From Methanohalobium evestigatum Z-7303 (GTDB taxonomy: Archaea > Halobacteriota > Methanosarcinia > Methanosarcinales > Methanosarcinaceae): DNA of 64,000 nucleotides. This document shows positions 38,133-47,199 of this stretch, one piece after another. The number at the start of each line of letters is the position of its first letter. Within the stretch, counting starts at the first letter, position 1. The position numbers and the translations under genes are program-made. The stretch is from assembly GCF_000196655.1 (NCBI RefSeq), contig NC_014253.1:1815423-1879422 (forward strand), given 5' to 3'. The notes under the pieces are model-generated. The model made no database searches, was not told where the DNA came from, and was given only the letters and a program-made list of their open reading frames with translations.

Positions 38133-39378
38133 CGGTTTCACTCCAGCGTATATCGTTATATGAGGTGTCAATTCCAGTATTGAACTGTTGTTTTATATAT
38201 TCACGTTCGGACTTGCGTATTTTTGCTATTGAATCAGCCTTGGATAATGCTTTGGGTATCCCGTTTATAGAAATGTCATATAGGACTTTTCGTTTTACCA
38301 TGTCTCTTATATTTTCATTTTTGGTAAGTCCATACGGTGATTCAATTTTGAAGATGACATCCATCCATGGCACATATACCATAAAAAAGGTCAATGAATA
38401 ATCATCTGCAGGATATTTATGTTCAAGTGTATCTTCTACCAAAGGAGATGTTGTGTTAAGCATTCGCTCGTAGAATTTGTTGGGTTGAATGAACCAGTTG
38501 GTATAGGTAATATATTTATTTTCATCTGCATCATCATTTTTTAATGAGAGAAGATTTTTGAAAAACTGGGCATCCATCGTCCAGGGAATACCCCTCATAC
38601 CGTTTTGTTTCATCGCCTGCATAACCTGAATGTCCTCTGGATTTTTAACAAATCCCATCAGAGGTTTCTGTTTTTTTATATGCTCATCCATTATGTCAAT
38701 ATAATTTTGAAGTATGGTCTTTGTATGCGGATCATATTGAATCTGGATATCTTCGGATTCCACTACCAACCAGTACATAAGTCGTTTTGGATACACTGGA
38801 CCATCCATTATTAATACACCATTATCATCCAGCCCATCAAGCATCCAGTTTATATGTTCAGATTCCGCCAGATAGAGTGCTATATCATGTACCATACGAC
38901 CAATTCTTTTGTTCAAAAGCCCCGGCTGGATACGTATGATTTTTTTACGCCCTGAACCATCATCAAATTCCTTCCACCCCTGAGTAGTTTTTATGGTTAC
39001 AGTTTCACTGGGATTATAGGTAGCTGCTACAATTGTACGTTTCATATGTAAATCCAGATTAGTAGGTGTAGATGCCAGTGCACAATGACAGAAATCTACA
39101 AAAAATCCGCTATCAAATGGAATTGGATTAGTACTGCCGCTGTCACATGCATAGGTTATATCAAAAGGGTCACTGGATTGAGCTATGTACTCTACATTGA
39201 CTTTACCACGGTACAGTTTTTCCATTGATTTGAGTACTATATTGCCTTTATATTTTAATTCCTGAAGATAACTAAAAATATCGGTTGTTATTTCGGATTC
39301 ATCTTTATCTTCTAAAGACACATCAATATTAGATGCAAGCTGGGATATCTCTTTTATATGAACTGGTTCTAAGGTCAT
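38125..39378 (-). CDS. nurA: NurA-domain 5'-3' nuclease
   Basis: 417 residues. The NurA domain begins with the metal-binding aspartate in ITYACDSGSTNPIPF and continues with a conserved MDGPVYPKRL block carrying the second acidic site. A C-terminal DVIFKIESPYG segment completes the fold. Together with HerA it degrades the 5' strand at double-strand breaks. It is the first gene of a two-gene operon and overlaps herA by 8 bp. Longer than crenarchaeal NurA (about 330), as common in euryarchaeal methanogens. Confidence 0.88.
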   Translation of the reverse strand: MTLEPVHIKEISQLASNIDVSLEDKDESEITTDIFSYLQELKYKGNIVLKSMEKLYRGKVNVEYIAQSSDPFDITYACDSGSTNPIPFDSGFFVDFCHCALASTPTNLDLHMKRTIVAATYNPSETVTIKTTQGWKEFDDGSGRKKIIRIQPGLLNKRIGRMVHDIALYLAESEHINWMLDGLDDNGVLIMDGPVYPKRLMYWLVVESEDIQIQYDPHTKTILQNYIDIMDEHIKKQKPLMGFVKNPEDIQVMQAMKQNGMRGIPWTMDAQFFKNLLSLKNDDADENKYITYTNWFIQPNKFYERMLNTTSPLVEDTLEHKYPADDYSLTFFMVYVPWMDVIFKIESPYGLTKNENIRDMVKRKVLYDISINGIPKALSKADSIAKIRKSEREYIKQQFNTGIDTSYNDIRWSETDV

Positions 39379-39670
39379 GGTTTATAATTAGGATTAATGG
39401 ATTTAATATATAAATAACTGTAACTTTTCTTTTTATAATTCTTTCTATTGATAGTAATCAGTATTATTTGTTTTCAATACCATTCATATATCCAGAGGAT
39501 AATTACCTCACCAGTTTATTATCCAGCACGATTAAAAATTTCAATTAAAAAATGTAAATTATATTTTTAAAACTGCTTATATAAGAAAATCTATATCTAC
39601 GGATTTAAAGGTCATATCTCAAAATTTAAATATATTTACAATATGCACAAAAAATATCGAGGTATTCATT

Positions 39671-41581
39671 ATGGAAAGCTATCAAATATTTTTAATTATG
39701 CTTGCTGTTTATCTGGCAGCACTTGTATCGATTGGATGGTATTTTACAAAAAGACAAAAATCCATAACGGATTTCTGGCTTGCGGGCAGAAACATAGGAT
39801 CAATAGGAGTAGGATTTTCTGCTGCTGCATCATGGCTTACAGCCGGAGCTTTACTTTCTGTTATAGGACTTTATCTGTTAAATGGTATGGGTTCGATATG
39901 GGGATTTGTTGTACCCAATATTCTTGCTCTTTTAATAATTGCAATCCTTGTCAGCAGAATCAAACATCTTCCCGCCATCACCCAACCGGAACTGCTTGAA
40001 CAACGATACAGCAGTGCTATACGTGCCCCTGTGGCTACTATTATTACAATTGTAATGATTCTTTTTGCAGTTGCTGACATCAAAGGGTTTGCCCTTGTTC
40101 TGGAAGTTTTCTTTGGTTTGAGCCCTATTTATGCAGCTGCCATTGTCGCAATTGCTGTATCAATATATGTCACCCTCGGAGGGCTTTCTGCTGTTGTATG
40201 GACAGATGTCCTTCAATTTACATTTCTATCACTATTTGTTATATCCATGGCTATTGTCACCGTCGGAGCTGCCAGTTCAGGTGCATTTGAAGCATCTTCT
40301 GCAATGACAGTATCAGACGTCTTTGGCAATGTTAATTCATCCTGGTGGAATCCTTTCTCTGTGGGTATACCATTTGCACTTATATTCTTGATTGCAATAA
40401 TTCCCGGATGGATTACCGAACAGGATCCATGGCAGAGAGTCTGGGCTGCAAAAGATAGGAAATCAGCAAGGTTTGGAATGACTCTTGGAGCTTTCCTTAT
40501 TACTGTTGTATTTGCTGCCTGTGCTGTTATCGCACTGGGACTGAATTCACTCTATCCAGGCATTGCTGAAGCCGGGTTTCCTGCAGGAATGGCAAGAGCA
40601 GAAACCGCACTTTTGCAATTTATAAACAGTTCGTTTTCAACATTTGTAGTTGGACTCAGTGCAATAGGGCTTGCAGCCGCTGCCATGTCATGTACCGATA
40701 CCTTTGCAACCTCTGGGGCTTCCTGTGTATCCCGCGATATTTACCAGAGATTTATAAAACCCGATGCAACAATGAAACAGATGCGTGTTATTAACAGAAT
40801 AAGTGTACTGTTTATTGTTGCATCTGCAACAATAATATCGTTTTATATTACAAGTATCCTTGATGCTATACATATTGCAACATATATCGCAAGTGCATCC
40901 TATTTCTTCCCGTTAATGGGAGGAATTTACTGGAAAAGAGCAACCAAAGAAGGTGCTATTGCAGGTCTCATTGTGGGAGCTATCGCCCAGATTACACTCA
41001 CTGTGATAGACCTTGCAAACACTGGTTCTATGGCTCAGCCGTATCTTCAAACCATACATCCGATTCTTAGAAGCCATGGTGTAATCGTTGGTATGCTTCT
41101 TAGTGCCGTTGCGTTCTTTGGAGTTTCGTTTGCAACCCAAAAATCCAGCAACATAAATCTTGCACCATTTTTCAAAGAATCCGCAAAAGAGCTTTCAACC
41201 TACTATTCAAAAGAAATAGATGAATCAGACCCTGGATACAATAAATTCCTTAACAGAATCGAAGAAAAAGTTGTTGGAGAAAGGGGACACCTTCATCTGA
41301 ACATAGAAACTTCAGCAACCATAAACTGGGGTAAATTCGTCAATCAGTTGAAATCCTCCTACCCTGCATGGGTCACGTCCACTGGTTATGATTCAGTATA
41401 TCGCCTGACTCATGCTGATATGCTACAGTGTATATCCATAACCAGAGGAAACACCGAAAATGAAATCTGGTTTGCATCTGAACCTGAAGTTGAATACATT
41501 GACACCCAGAGAAAAGAACTTTATGTTGCCTACAATGAAGTTGCTGATGCACTTCACAGAATGGGAATAACTGCCAAATAA
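39671..41581 (+). CDS. sodium:solute symporter with C-terminal soluble domain
   Basis: 636 residues. The first about 490 residues are an SSS-family transporter with about 13 membrane helices (WLAGRNIGSIGVGFSAAASW near the N-terminus, ITEQDPWQRVWAAKD in a loop). The last about 145 residues are hydrophilic and include WGKFVNQLKSSYPAWVTSTG, a domain I do not recognise, possibly regulatory. Uptake of a compatible solute, amino acid or monocarboxylate with Na+ is plausible, but the substrate is not readable. A TATA-rich 290-bp stretch (39379-39670) upstream contains divergent promoters and no gene. Confidence 0.88.
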   Translation: MESYQIFLIMLAVYLAALVSIGWYFTKRQKSITDFWLAGRNIGSIGVGFSAAASWLTAGALLSVIGLYLLNGMGSIWGFVVPNILALLIIAILVSRIKHLPAITQPELLEQRYSSAIRAPVATIITIVMILFAVADIKGFALVLEVFFGLSPIYAAAIVAIAVSIYVTLGGLSAVVWTDVLQFTFLSLFVISMAIVTVGAASSGAFEASSAMTVSDVFGNVNSSWWNPFSVGIPFALIFLIAIIPGWITEQDPWQRVWAAKDRKSARFGMTLGAFLITVVFAACAVIALGLNSLYPGIAEAGFPAGMARAETALLQFINSSFSTFVVGLSAIGLAAAAMSCTDTFATSGASCVSRDIYQRFIKPDATMKQMRVINRISVLFIVASATIISFYITSILDAIHIATYIASASYFFPLMGGIYWKRATKEGAIAGLIVGAIAQITLTVIDLANTGSMAQPYLQTIHPILRSHGVIVGMLLSAVAFFGVSFATQKSSNINLAPFFKESAKELSTYYSKEIDESDPGYNKFLNRIEEKVVGERGHLHLNIETSATINWGKFVNQLKSSYPAWVTSTGYDSVYRLTHADMLQCISITRGNTENEIWFASEPEVEYIDTQRKELYVAYNEVADALHRMGITAK

Positions 41582-41589
41582 TTAAAACT

Positions 41590-41615
41590 GCCACCATTTA
41601 AGGGTGGCTTTTATA
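41590..41615 (+). terminator. hairpin plus T-rich tract after the symporter gene
   Basis: GCCACC/GGTGGC perfect 6-bp stem with a 7-nt loop, starting 9 bp after the symporter stop and followed directly by TTTTATATTT. This is a good transcription terminator candidate. Confidence 0.65.
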
Positions 41616-41691
41616 TTTACCCTTTTTACTTTTTACCTGATTAGCGTTAATTTGATTAAAGAATGTACCTATTAAGGGTTTGAGTATAAAA

Positions 41692-42600
41692 ATGAATTAC
41701 AAAACAGCACTACTTCTGGTTTCGGTACTGATTCCAACCCTATTTGCATCGGGATGTATAGACCAGATAGTACCGATGAATGAAACAAATGATGAACCTG
41801 ACACTTCAAAATATGAACTGGAAGTGTTTTTGGATAAAACTGAGAATGATACATTTGTAAACACCACCACATTTTACCTTTCAACAAACCAGAGTGTAGA
41901 AGCTGTTCACATGGTCAAAAATTCAAAGGAACTGGATATTGTTCCGATAGAAGAACTGGGCGGAGTGGACAAAAATATCATCTCAGATGTTGTGGTTATA
42001 GCCGAAAATGCCAATAATACACATGCTACTATAAAAAATTTTGAAAGGCTTTCTGACAGAAAAGACCCTTTAAACATAAACCACACGGTTACCGATAATG
42101 TTGTAGGCGGACAAAAACATATCTACATCAGATTCAATGAGTCTATAACAGGGTTTGTAGCATACACAATGGATATACCCAGCAAACAGGATTTTACATA
42201 TAACCCTACCTCACCATCTATCATCCGGTTTGTGATACCCGAAGGATATTCAACCGGTAATCCAGTAATAGGAAGACCAAGACCATCTCCTGATGACAAA
42301 TATTATGATGATAAAGGCAGACTCAACCTTATATGGTACAATTTTGAAGGCGACCCAGCTTCAATATTTGACCGTGTAAGGAATTTTGCAGGTTCTGATG
42401 ATTCAGAAGAACCGCAGTTTTCACAGGATTCTATAAATGTAAAATTCTATCCAGAAAATGCCCCATTAATGCTTTCAGTAGGATCAATGGGACTTAGTCT
42501 GGGAGCTCTGGCTGTTGTACTATATTACCGCAATGAAAGAAAGAAGCTTAAAAAAGAGCATGAATGGCTAAATGAATTAGAAAATGAAAAGAAGCGTTGA
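41692..42600 (+). CDS. predicted lipoprotein, DUF5803-like
   Basis: About 302 residues. The N-terminal signal ends in a lipobox (LFASGCID) with the lipidated cysteine near residue 23, so the protein is probably attached outside the membrane. A beta-rich ectodomain follows. A C-terminal hydrophobic segment (VGSMGLSLGALAVVLYY) and basic cytoplasmic tail give a second membrane contact. The layout agrees with the DUF5803 family known from haloarchaea, which I assign tentatively. The start is the ATG at 41692, and a TTG at 41680 is also open. The TnpB element begins right after the stop codon. Confidence 0.7.
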   Translation: MNYKTALLLVSVLIPTLFASGCIDQIVPMNETNDEPDTSKYELEVFLDKTENDTFVNTTTFYLSTNQSVEAVHMVKNSKELDIVPIEELGGVDKNIISDVVVIAENANNTHATIKNFERLSDRKDPLNINHTVTDNVVGGQKHIYIRFNESITGFVAYTMDIPSKQDFTYNPTSPSIIRFVIPEGYSTGNPVIGRPRPSPDDKYYDDKGRLNLIWYNFEGDPASIFDRVRNFAGSDDSEEPQFSQDSINVKFYPENAPLMLSVGSMGLSLGALAVVLYYRNERKKLKKEHEWLNELENEKKR

Positions 42601-42603
42601 TTG

Positions 42604-43918
42604 TCAGCTACTAACTACTGAAGTGGTTAGCTTGTCCTTCCATCTCTTAACTAATAGAAGCTAAGCGGAGGACATTAGGAAGGCTGACGGCTCCCCTGTG
42701 TGCAATGTTCTTCGAAGCATTGTAGTCGGCGTTGTCTTTATGACCGCATTTCTTACACTTGAAGTTAGACTGTTTCTGACGGTTATTTTTATCGATGTAC
42801 CCGCACTCAGAACACTGCTGAGAGGTATACATCGGGTTGATTATCACAACAGGTATTCCTTCAAGTTTTGATTTGTATAATATGAAATCGGTCAATTCAG
42901 AGAACGCCCATTTACCCAATCTGTCTCTCTGCGCTTTAGTAACCGTAGCCTCCGGACGAAAACCGTTGAGGTTTTCCAGTGCAATAGCCCGGGAAGTGTC
43001 TTTAGCGCGTTTGACCAGCTGTTTAGCAACCCGGTGGTTCAGATCGCGTTTGAACCGGCGTTCCTTTTTGGATAATTTCTTGAGGTGCTTCTTGGCTGAC
43101 CAAGTGCCTTTAGATTGTAATCTTGATTTCAGACTGGTATATCGTTCTCGTATCTCATCGGCTTTAGTACCTTTGTAAACTTCGTTATCAGAAGTGGTTG
43201 CTATATTAACAACACCAAGGTCTACTCCCATGACATCATCATTATATTCAACCTCGTTTTCACCTACTTCCATCACAAGCATCAAGTAAAAATTACCGTC
43301 TTCATAAATCAGATCTGTTTGACCTCTGATTCTGTTTTTATCCAGAGGTCGAAAATCACTGTAAGAAATACTAATCTTCTCACGACCGTCCAGAGTAAGT
43401 ATGGACACAGTATCGTTTTCTTTGAACGACAGAACTCTCTGGTCGTAGACCACTGCACCTCTTCTATTGAATTTGTGCATGGTTTTTCTGTCGTTGCTGT
43501 AGCTTTCAGCTACTTTACCGATTGCCCTGACAGTCAATTGGGCAGACAGACTGAATTCCTGCCTGATGTCATAATAAGTCAATTTCTGAATCCCGGTTTT
43601 ACCAAATTTCTTGTTGTGCCATGCAGTCTCAGAAACATAGTTGCAGGCCTCGTTGAACTTTTGCATGGTTGTCAATAGTTTAGCGCGTTGTTCTCTATCA
43701 GGATTCAGTTTTACTTTTAACGTCAGGTACATGCTATCTACAAATATGTCATGCATATATAAACTAATTATGAATCAGAGATGTTACTGCTGGTCATTAA
43801 TGGTTTATTTAAGTTTAGACGCATTTATCACTATTTAAACCAAGTTTAAAGATATCTTTTAATCTCGGATTTAAAGAGAACAGTTAAAACTGTTGGCTTC
43901 CTGCTTCATTTCTCGTGA
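42604..43918 (-). mobile_element. IS1341-type (IS605-superfamily) element carrying only tnpB
   Basis: A single-gene element on the minus strand fitted exactly between two host genes. The left end has two hairpins: TTTAAAC/GTTTAAA at 43834-43850 and AACAGTT/AACTGTT at 43879-43894. The right end has CTAACTAC/GTGGTTAG with a 4-nt loop (42611-42630), including one G-T pair. No tnpA Y1 transposase is present, so mobilisation would require one in trans. Exact boundaries are estimated from the hairpins and neighbouring genes. Confidence 0.8.
42647..43756 (-). CDS. tnpB: TnpB RNA-guided endonuclease
   Basis: 369 residues, apparently intact. The RuvC triad is present: D179 (GVDLGVVNIAT), E261 (ALENLNGF) and D344 (DNADYNASKN). 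The inserted zinc ribbon has C315, C318, C334 and C337 (CSECGY and CKKCGH). TnpB proteins use an omega-RNA transcribed from the right end of their element to cut DNA next to a short motif. The 3' part of the gene and the hairpin at 42611-42630 would belong to that RNA here. An internal ATG at 43732 is an alternative start. All catalytic residues are kept, so it may be active. Confidence 0.95.
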   Translation of the reverse strand: MHDIFVDSMYLTLKVKLNPDREQRAKLLTTMQKFNEACNYVSETAWHNKKFGKTGIQKLTYYDIRQEFSLSAQLTVRAIGKVAESYSNDRKTMHKFNRRGAVVYDQRVLSFKENDTVSILTLDGREKISISYSDFRPLDKNRIRGQTDLIYEDGNFYLMLVMEVGENEVEYNDDVMGVDLGVVNIATTSDNEVYKGTKADEIRERYTSLKSRLQSKGTWSAKKHLKKLSKKERRFKRDLNHRVAKQLVKRAKDTSRAIALENLNGFRPEATVTKAQRDRLGKWAFSELTDFILYKSKLEGIPVVIINPMYTSQQCSECGYIDKNNRQKQSNFKCKKCGHKDNADYNASKNIAHRGAVSLPNVLRLASIS

Positions 43919-43921
43919 TCT

Positions 43922-44665
43922 TTAAATATCAAATTTCATTCCATCATATCCGAGCGGATAATTTTTACTTTCTTCATCATGCGGTTTGAAAAAGTGGCTC
44001 ATATGAACAAACACTACTTTTTTTGCTTTTATTTTTTCTGAAAAATCAAGCGCTTGTATGGCATTCATATGTTTTTTGATGGAGGTTATACTGGGAGGTA
44101 CTATTGCATCCACTACCAAAAGATCGGGTTTGTGGATTAAATCCATACTCTTTTGAGGAACATCTTTGTTGGTATCACCTGTAATAACAACTTTTTTTTC
44201 ACCTTCACAGACCATAACCCCTACCGCTTTTTTAATCGGAAGATGATTTACTTCAAAAAGTACAAAGGTTAATCCTATCAATTCAAAGGGTTCATAGAGC
44301 TGGACATCATGTCTTCTGGGTTTTAAAAAATGGAAATAGTCCATGATATAGTCAAGAGTCTCTGGTACACCGTACACATCCACTTTTTTCTGAACCCTGT
44401 AAAATTCAGGGAAACCTGCAAAATGGTCATAATGCCCATGTGTCCAGATTACACCATCAACTCCGCTTACATCATTGGCTATTAACTGCCATTTCATATC
44501 TGGACTGGTGTCAATCAGAATCTTTCCTGCATCAGATTCAACCAGTATGGAAAAGCGTGTCCTTTTGTTTTTATCGTTTGAATATGCATCTGTACAGGTT
44601 GGACAGTGACAGCCTATTACAGGTACTCCTGTCGTATCACCGGTTCCAAGAAGTGTGATTTTCAT
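43922..44665 (-). CDS. metallo-beta-lactamase fold hydrolase, PhnP-like
   Basis: 247 residues. The metal motif THGHYDH is clear, with further ligands in ITGDTN and HMSHF. The N-terminal pattern GCHCPTC resembles the zinc-binding extra motif of PhnP phosphodiesterases. Such enzymes hydrolyse cyclic phosphates or related phosphodiesters. The physiological substrate is unknown. The TnpB element is inserted immediately after the stop. Upstream is an AAA ATPase gene 15 bp away on the same strand. Confidence 0.85.
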   Translation of the reverse strand: MKITLLGTGDTTGVPVIGCHCPTCTDAYSNDKNKRTRFSILVESDAGKILIDTSPDMKWQLIANDVSGVDGVIWTHGHYDHFAGFPEFYRVQKKVDVYGVPETLDYIMDYFHFLKPRRHDVQLYEPFELIGLTFVLFEVNHLPIKKAVGVMVCEGEKKVVITGDTNKDVPQKSMDLIHKPDLLVVDAIVPPSITSIKKHMNAIQALDFSEKIKAKKVVFVHMSHFFKPHDEESKNYPLGYDGMKFDI

Positions 44666-44680
44666 TGGTATCCTGTGGTT

Positions 44681-45949
44681 TTATGCGTATTCATCGGATT
44701 TAACTATTTCACGTTGGTTGAAGTTTTCCACCGCCTTTTTCAAATCATCCTGTGTAAGCGCTTTTCTGTCCTCCATCAGGGCACTTAATACTCCTTCACG
44801 AATTACCATTCGAAGGTCTGAACCAGCATATCCTTCAGTTATTTGTGCTATTTCTTCGGTATCCAAATCACCATCAATATCACTGGTTACTCTATCAAGA
44901 ATCATTTTTCTCATTTCCATATCAGGTAATGGGAAATTCATAACTTCATCAAAGCGCCTCCATGCAGCGGTATCCAGCATATTTGGATGATTGGTTGCTG
45001 CTATCAATAATACTCCATCATTTGTAAGGCTTACCTCATCAATAGCCTTGAGAAGGGTGTTCACTGCTCTTTTGAGTGCAGCACTTTCGTCAGAGGTTCG
45101 CTTTTTTGCAACAAAATCGAATTCATCAATAAAAAGCACACAGGGGTTTAATCGTTTGGCAAGTGTAAATACACGGTCGATATTTTTGGCTGTTTCTCCA
45201 AGATACTGGTCTGTAACCATTGAAAGTCTGACTTCTACAAACGGCAGTGATAAACGGTGTGATACGGCTCTGGCTACCGAAGTTTTCCCTGTACCGGGTG
45301 CACCTATCAGAAGAAGTTTACCTATATCATACATTCCTATGGTTTTAAGATGTTCACGATACTGGATAGCCTTCACTATCTTTTCAACTTCATCTTCCTG
45401 TTCATCTGTCAGAACAATATCTTCAAAAGTCTGCATTATATCTTCAGGGGCTTCAATATGGGCAAGTTTTAGCATATCCTCGCCCCCTTCTTCCTGCTCA
45501 ATTTCAGTTATTAGAGAATCCACCCATTCCCTGTCTACTTCTTTTGGTGCACTTTTTGACCGGGTACTTTCATAACTGACACCCTCGGTCTCTTTCTTTT
45601 CAAAATAGAAAGACAACGCGGGATTATTCCCAATCCTGTCCATTGCACCATCCTGCTTTTTGAACCAATCTGCACCCATATCAAAAGCAGTAAGTTTCAC
45701 TGTGAATTGCAGTTCATCAATATCCACAAATGGTAGAGACTTTATAGCACTTTTTATATCTTCTATTTCATAGATGTTTTTAATATCAGACACTGAAACA
45801 TTGATTGGTTTTGGAACTGTCTTTTTTTCACGATCCCAGTAATTTTTACGTATTTGTTTAGGTAGGTCGTTTACATCCATTTCAGAATACTTGTTATAAA
45901 CCTCAGCAGTCAATAGCAATTCTACTATATCTAAAGTTTCACCGGACAT
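44681..45949 (-). CDS. AAA ATPase with unrecognised N-terminal domain
   Basis: 422 residues. The AAA core has Walker A GAPGTGKTSVARA (about residue 218), Walker B VLFIDEFDFV (about 275) and the arginine finger region AAWRRFDEVMNF, followed by the small helical lid. The first 170 residues are acidic and not recognised. It is distinct from the ATPase at 32219-33652, which has a different N-terminus. A remodelling role is inferred. The next gene (PhnP-like) is 15 bp downstream, so they may be cotranscribed. Confidence 0.8.
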   Translation of the reverse strand: MSGETLDIVELLLTAEVYNKYSEMDVNDLPKQIRKNYWDREKKTVPKPINVSVSDIKNIYEIEDIKSAIKSLPFVDIDELQFTVKLTAFDMGADWFKKQDGAMDRIGNNPALSFYFEKKETEGVSYESTRSKSAPKEVDREWVDSLITEIEQEEGGEDMLKLAHIEAPEDIMQTFEDIVLTDEQEDEVEKIVKAIQYREHLKTIGMYDIGKLLLIGAPGTGKTSVARAVSHRLSLPFVEVRLSMVTDQYLGETAKNIDRVFTLAKRLNPCVLFIDEFDFVAKKRTSDESAALKRAVNTLLKAIDEVSLTNDGVLLIAATNHPNMLDTAAWRRFDEVMNFPLPDMEMRKMILDRVTSDIDGDLDTEEIAQITEGYAGSDLRMVIREGVLSALMEDRKALTQDDLKKAVENFNQREIVKSDEYA

Positions 45950-46170
45950 GTTTTTACCTGATTTATAAATTTAAAATGTAATATATTTGATGTATTGTTT
46001 ATAATGAATTAAGAATATCCAGAACCTATGAATAGGTATTTGTGTTAAATATATATTGCGATACTAAGTATTCATAATTCAGTTGTATCTTTGAAAGAAA
46101 CCTATATTGGATAATTTGTTTATAAATTTTATGAATGCAGATTAATCAAAAATAAAAAGCATTAATATAT

Positions 46171-46677
46171 TCAGGGTACAAGCTTTAAAATATCAGTCAT
46201 TGATGGTGAATATAGTTCACCGGTTTTAAACATAGAATCTATTATTTTTTCAAATTTGTCAGAATCCACTCCTTTTTCAAAAGCCCAGCTTTTTAGTCTG
46301 CCCATTTCCATTTCACCGTTGTTTGATTCCAGCAAATTAATGATTATTTTTCTCTCATCTTTTTTAAAACTGGTGTGTTTTGATTTATCTTTGTCAGAAT
46401 GGGATACAGGTTTGTATTCACTGAATTCAGTTGCGTCTATAAACCCCATATGTTTTGATATATCCTGAATTTGTTCCTGACCTTGTATCTGGGATTGGAC
46501 TTTTGTACGGGCAGATACCGCATCATCAAGGTTATCACATTGATAGAAAAATCGAAGTTTATCTACATTTAAAGTTGAACCGCAGTTCTGGCATTTTGTA
46601 GTTTTTTTATTGTCGTTTTCAATAATCTGTGCATGTTGCCTGCATTTTGTACAGACTATTACTGCATATCGAAACAT
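46171..46677 (-). CDS. zinc-ribbon protein with winged-helix C-terminus, DUF5817-like
   Basis: About 168 residues from the ATG at 46677 (AAGGTC upstream). A longer frame to 46725 is open but lacks support. Two CxxC pairs near the N-terminus (CTKCRQH and CQNCGS) form a zinc ribbon. A basic linker and a C-terminal helical segment (KIIINLLESNNGEMEM onward) look like a small winged-helix. This resembles the DUF5817 family of haloarchaea and methanogens. A nucleic-acid-binding role is likely but unproven. The 220-bp gap to the AAA gene holds only AT-rich DNA. Confidence 0.7.
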   Translation of the reverse strand: MFRYAVIVCTKCRQHAQIIENDNKKTTKCQNCGSTLNVDKLRFFYQCDNLDDAVSARTKVQSQIQGQEQIQDISKHMGFIDATEFSEYKPVSHSDKDKSKHTSFKKDERKIIINLLESNNGEMEMGRLKSWAFEKGVDSDKFEKIIDSMFKTGELYSPSMTDILKLVP

Positions 46678-46770
46678 ATTTTTGACCTTGAAATACATTA
46701 ATTCAATAATAGATTTATCATACAATTAGACTTTAAATATCAATCCCTACTAAATCATCCGGAAAAGACA

Positions 46771-47193
46771 ATGATAAGAAAAGCCAAAAAATCTGATATA
46801 TCAGCTGTTTTAGAGATAGAAGAATTATCATTCCAGATACCCTGGCCTGACTATCTTTTCAGAACTATTCTTGGCAATCCCGGTTTTGTCGTTTATGAGA
46901 AAAATAATATCATTGTGGGTTATGTAGTAATCGATATTGTCAAAAATTATGCACACATAGCAAATATTGCAGTCCATCCCAAATACCACAGGATGAAAAT
47001 CGGTTCCTACCTTATTAACTGGTGTAAACTGTTTGGCAAAAAAAGAGGGGCAGATGCTTTAATTCTTGAAGTCAGAGAGAAAAATATCAACGCTCAGAGA
47101 TTCTACCATGAAAACGGATTTTATATAAAGGGCATTGTACCAGAATATTACATTGATGACAACGCGATTGTCATGGAAAAGACAATTTCCTGA
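46771..47193 (+). CDS. rimI: GNAT N-acetyltransferase, RimI type
   Basis: 140-residue GCN5-related acetyltransferase. The acetyl-CoA-binding motif appears as VHPKYHRMKIGSYLI, preceded by IANIA and followed by LEVREKNINAQRFYHENGF, matching RimI/Ard1 N-terminal acetyltransferases. It probably acetylates N-termini of proteins cotranslationally. Its end is 6 bp from that of the convergent prenyltransferase-like gene. Confidence 0.88.
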   Translation: MIRKAKKSDISAVLEIEELSFQIPWPDYLFRTILGNPGFVVYEKNNIIVGYVVIDIVKNYAHIANIAVHPKYHRMKIGSYLINWCKLFGKKRGADALILEVREKNINAQRFYHENGFYIKGIVPEYYIDDNAIVMEKTIS

Positions 47194-47199
47194 ACTTGT

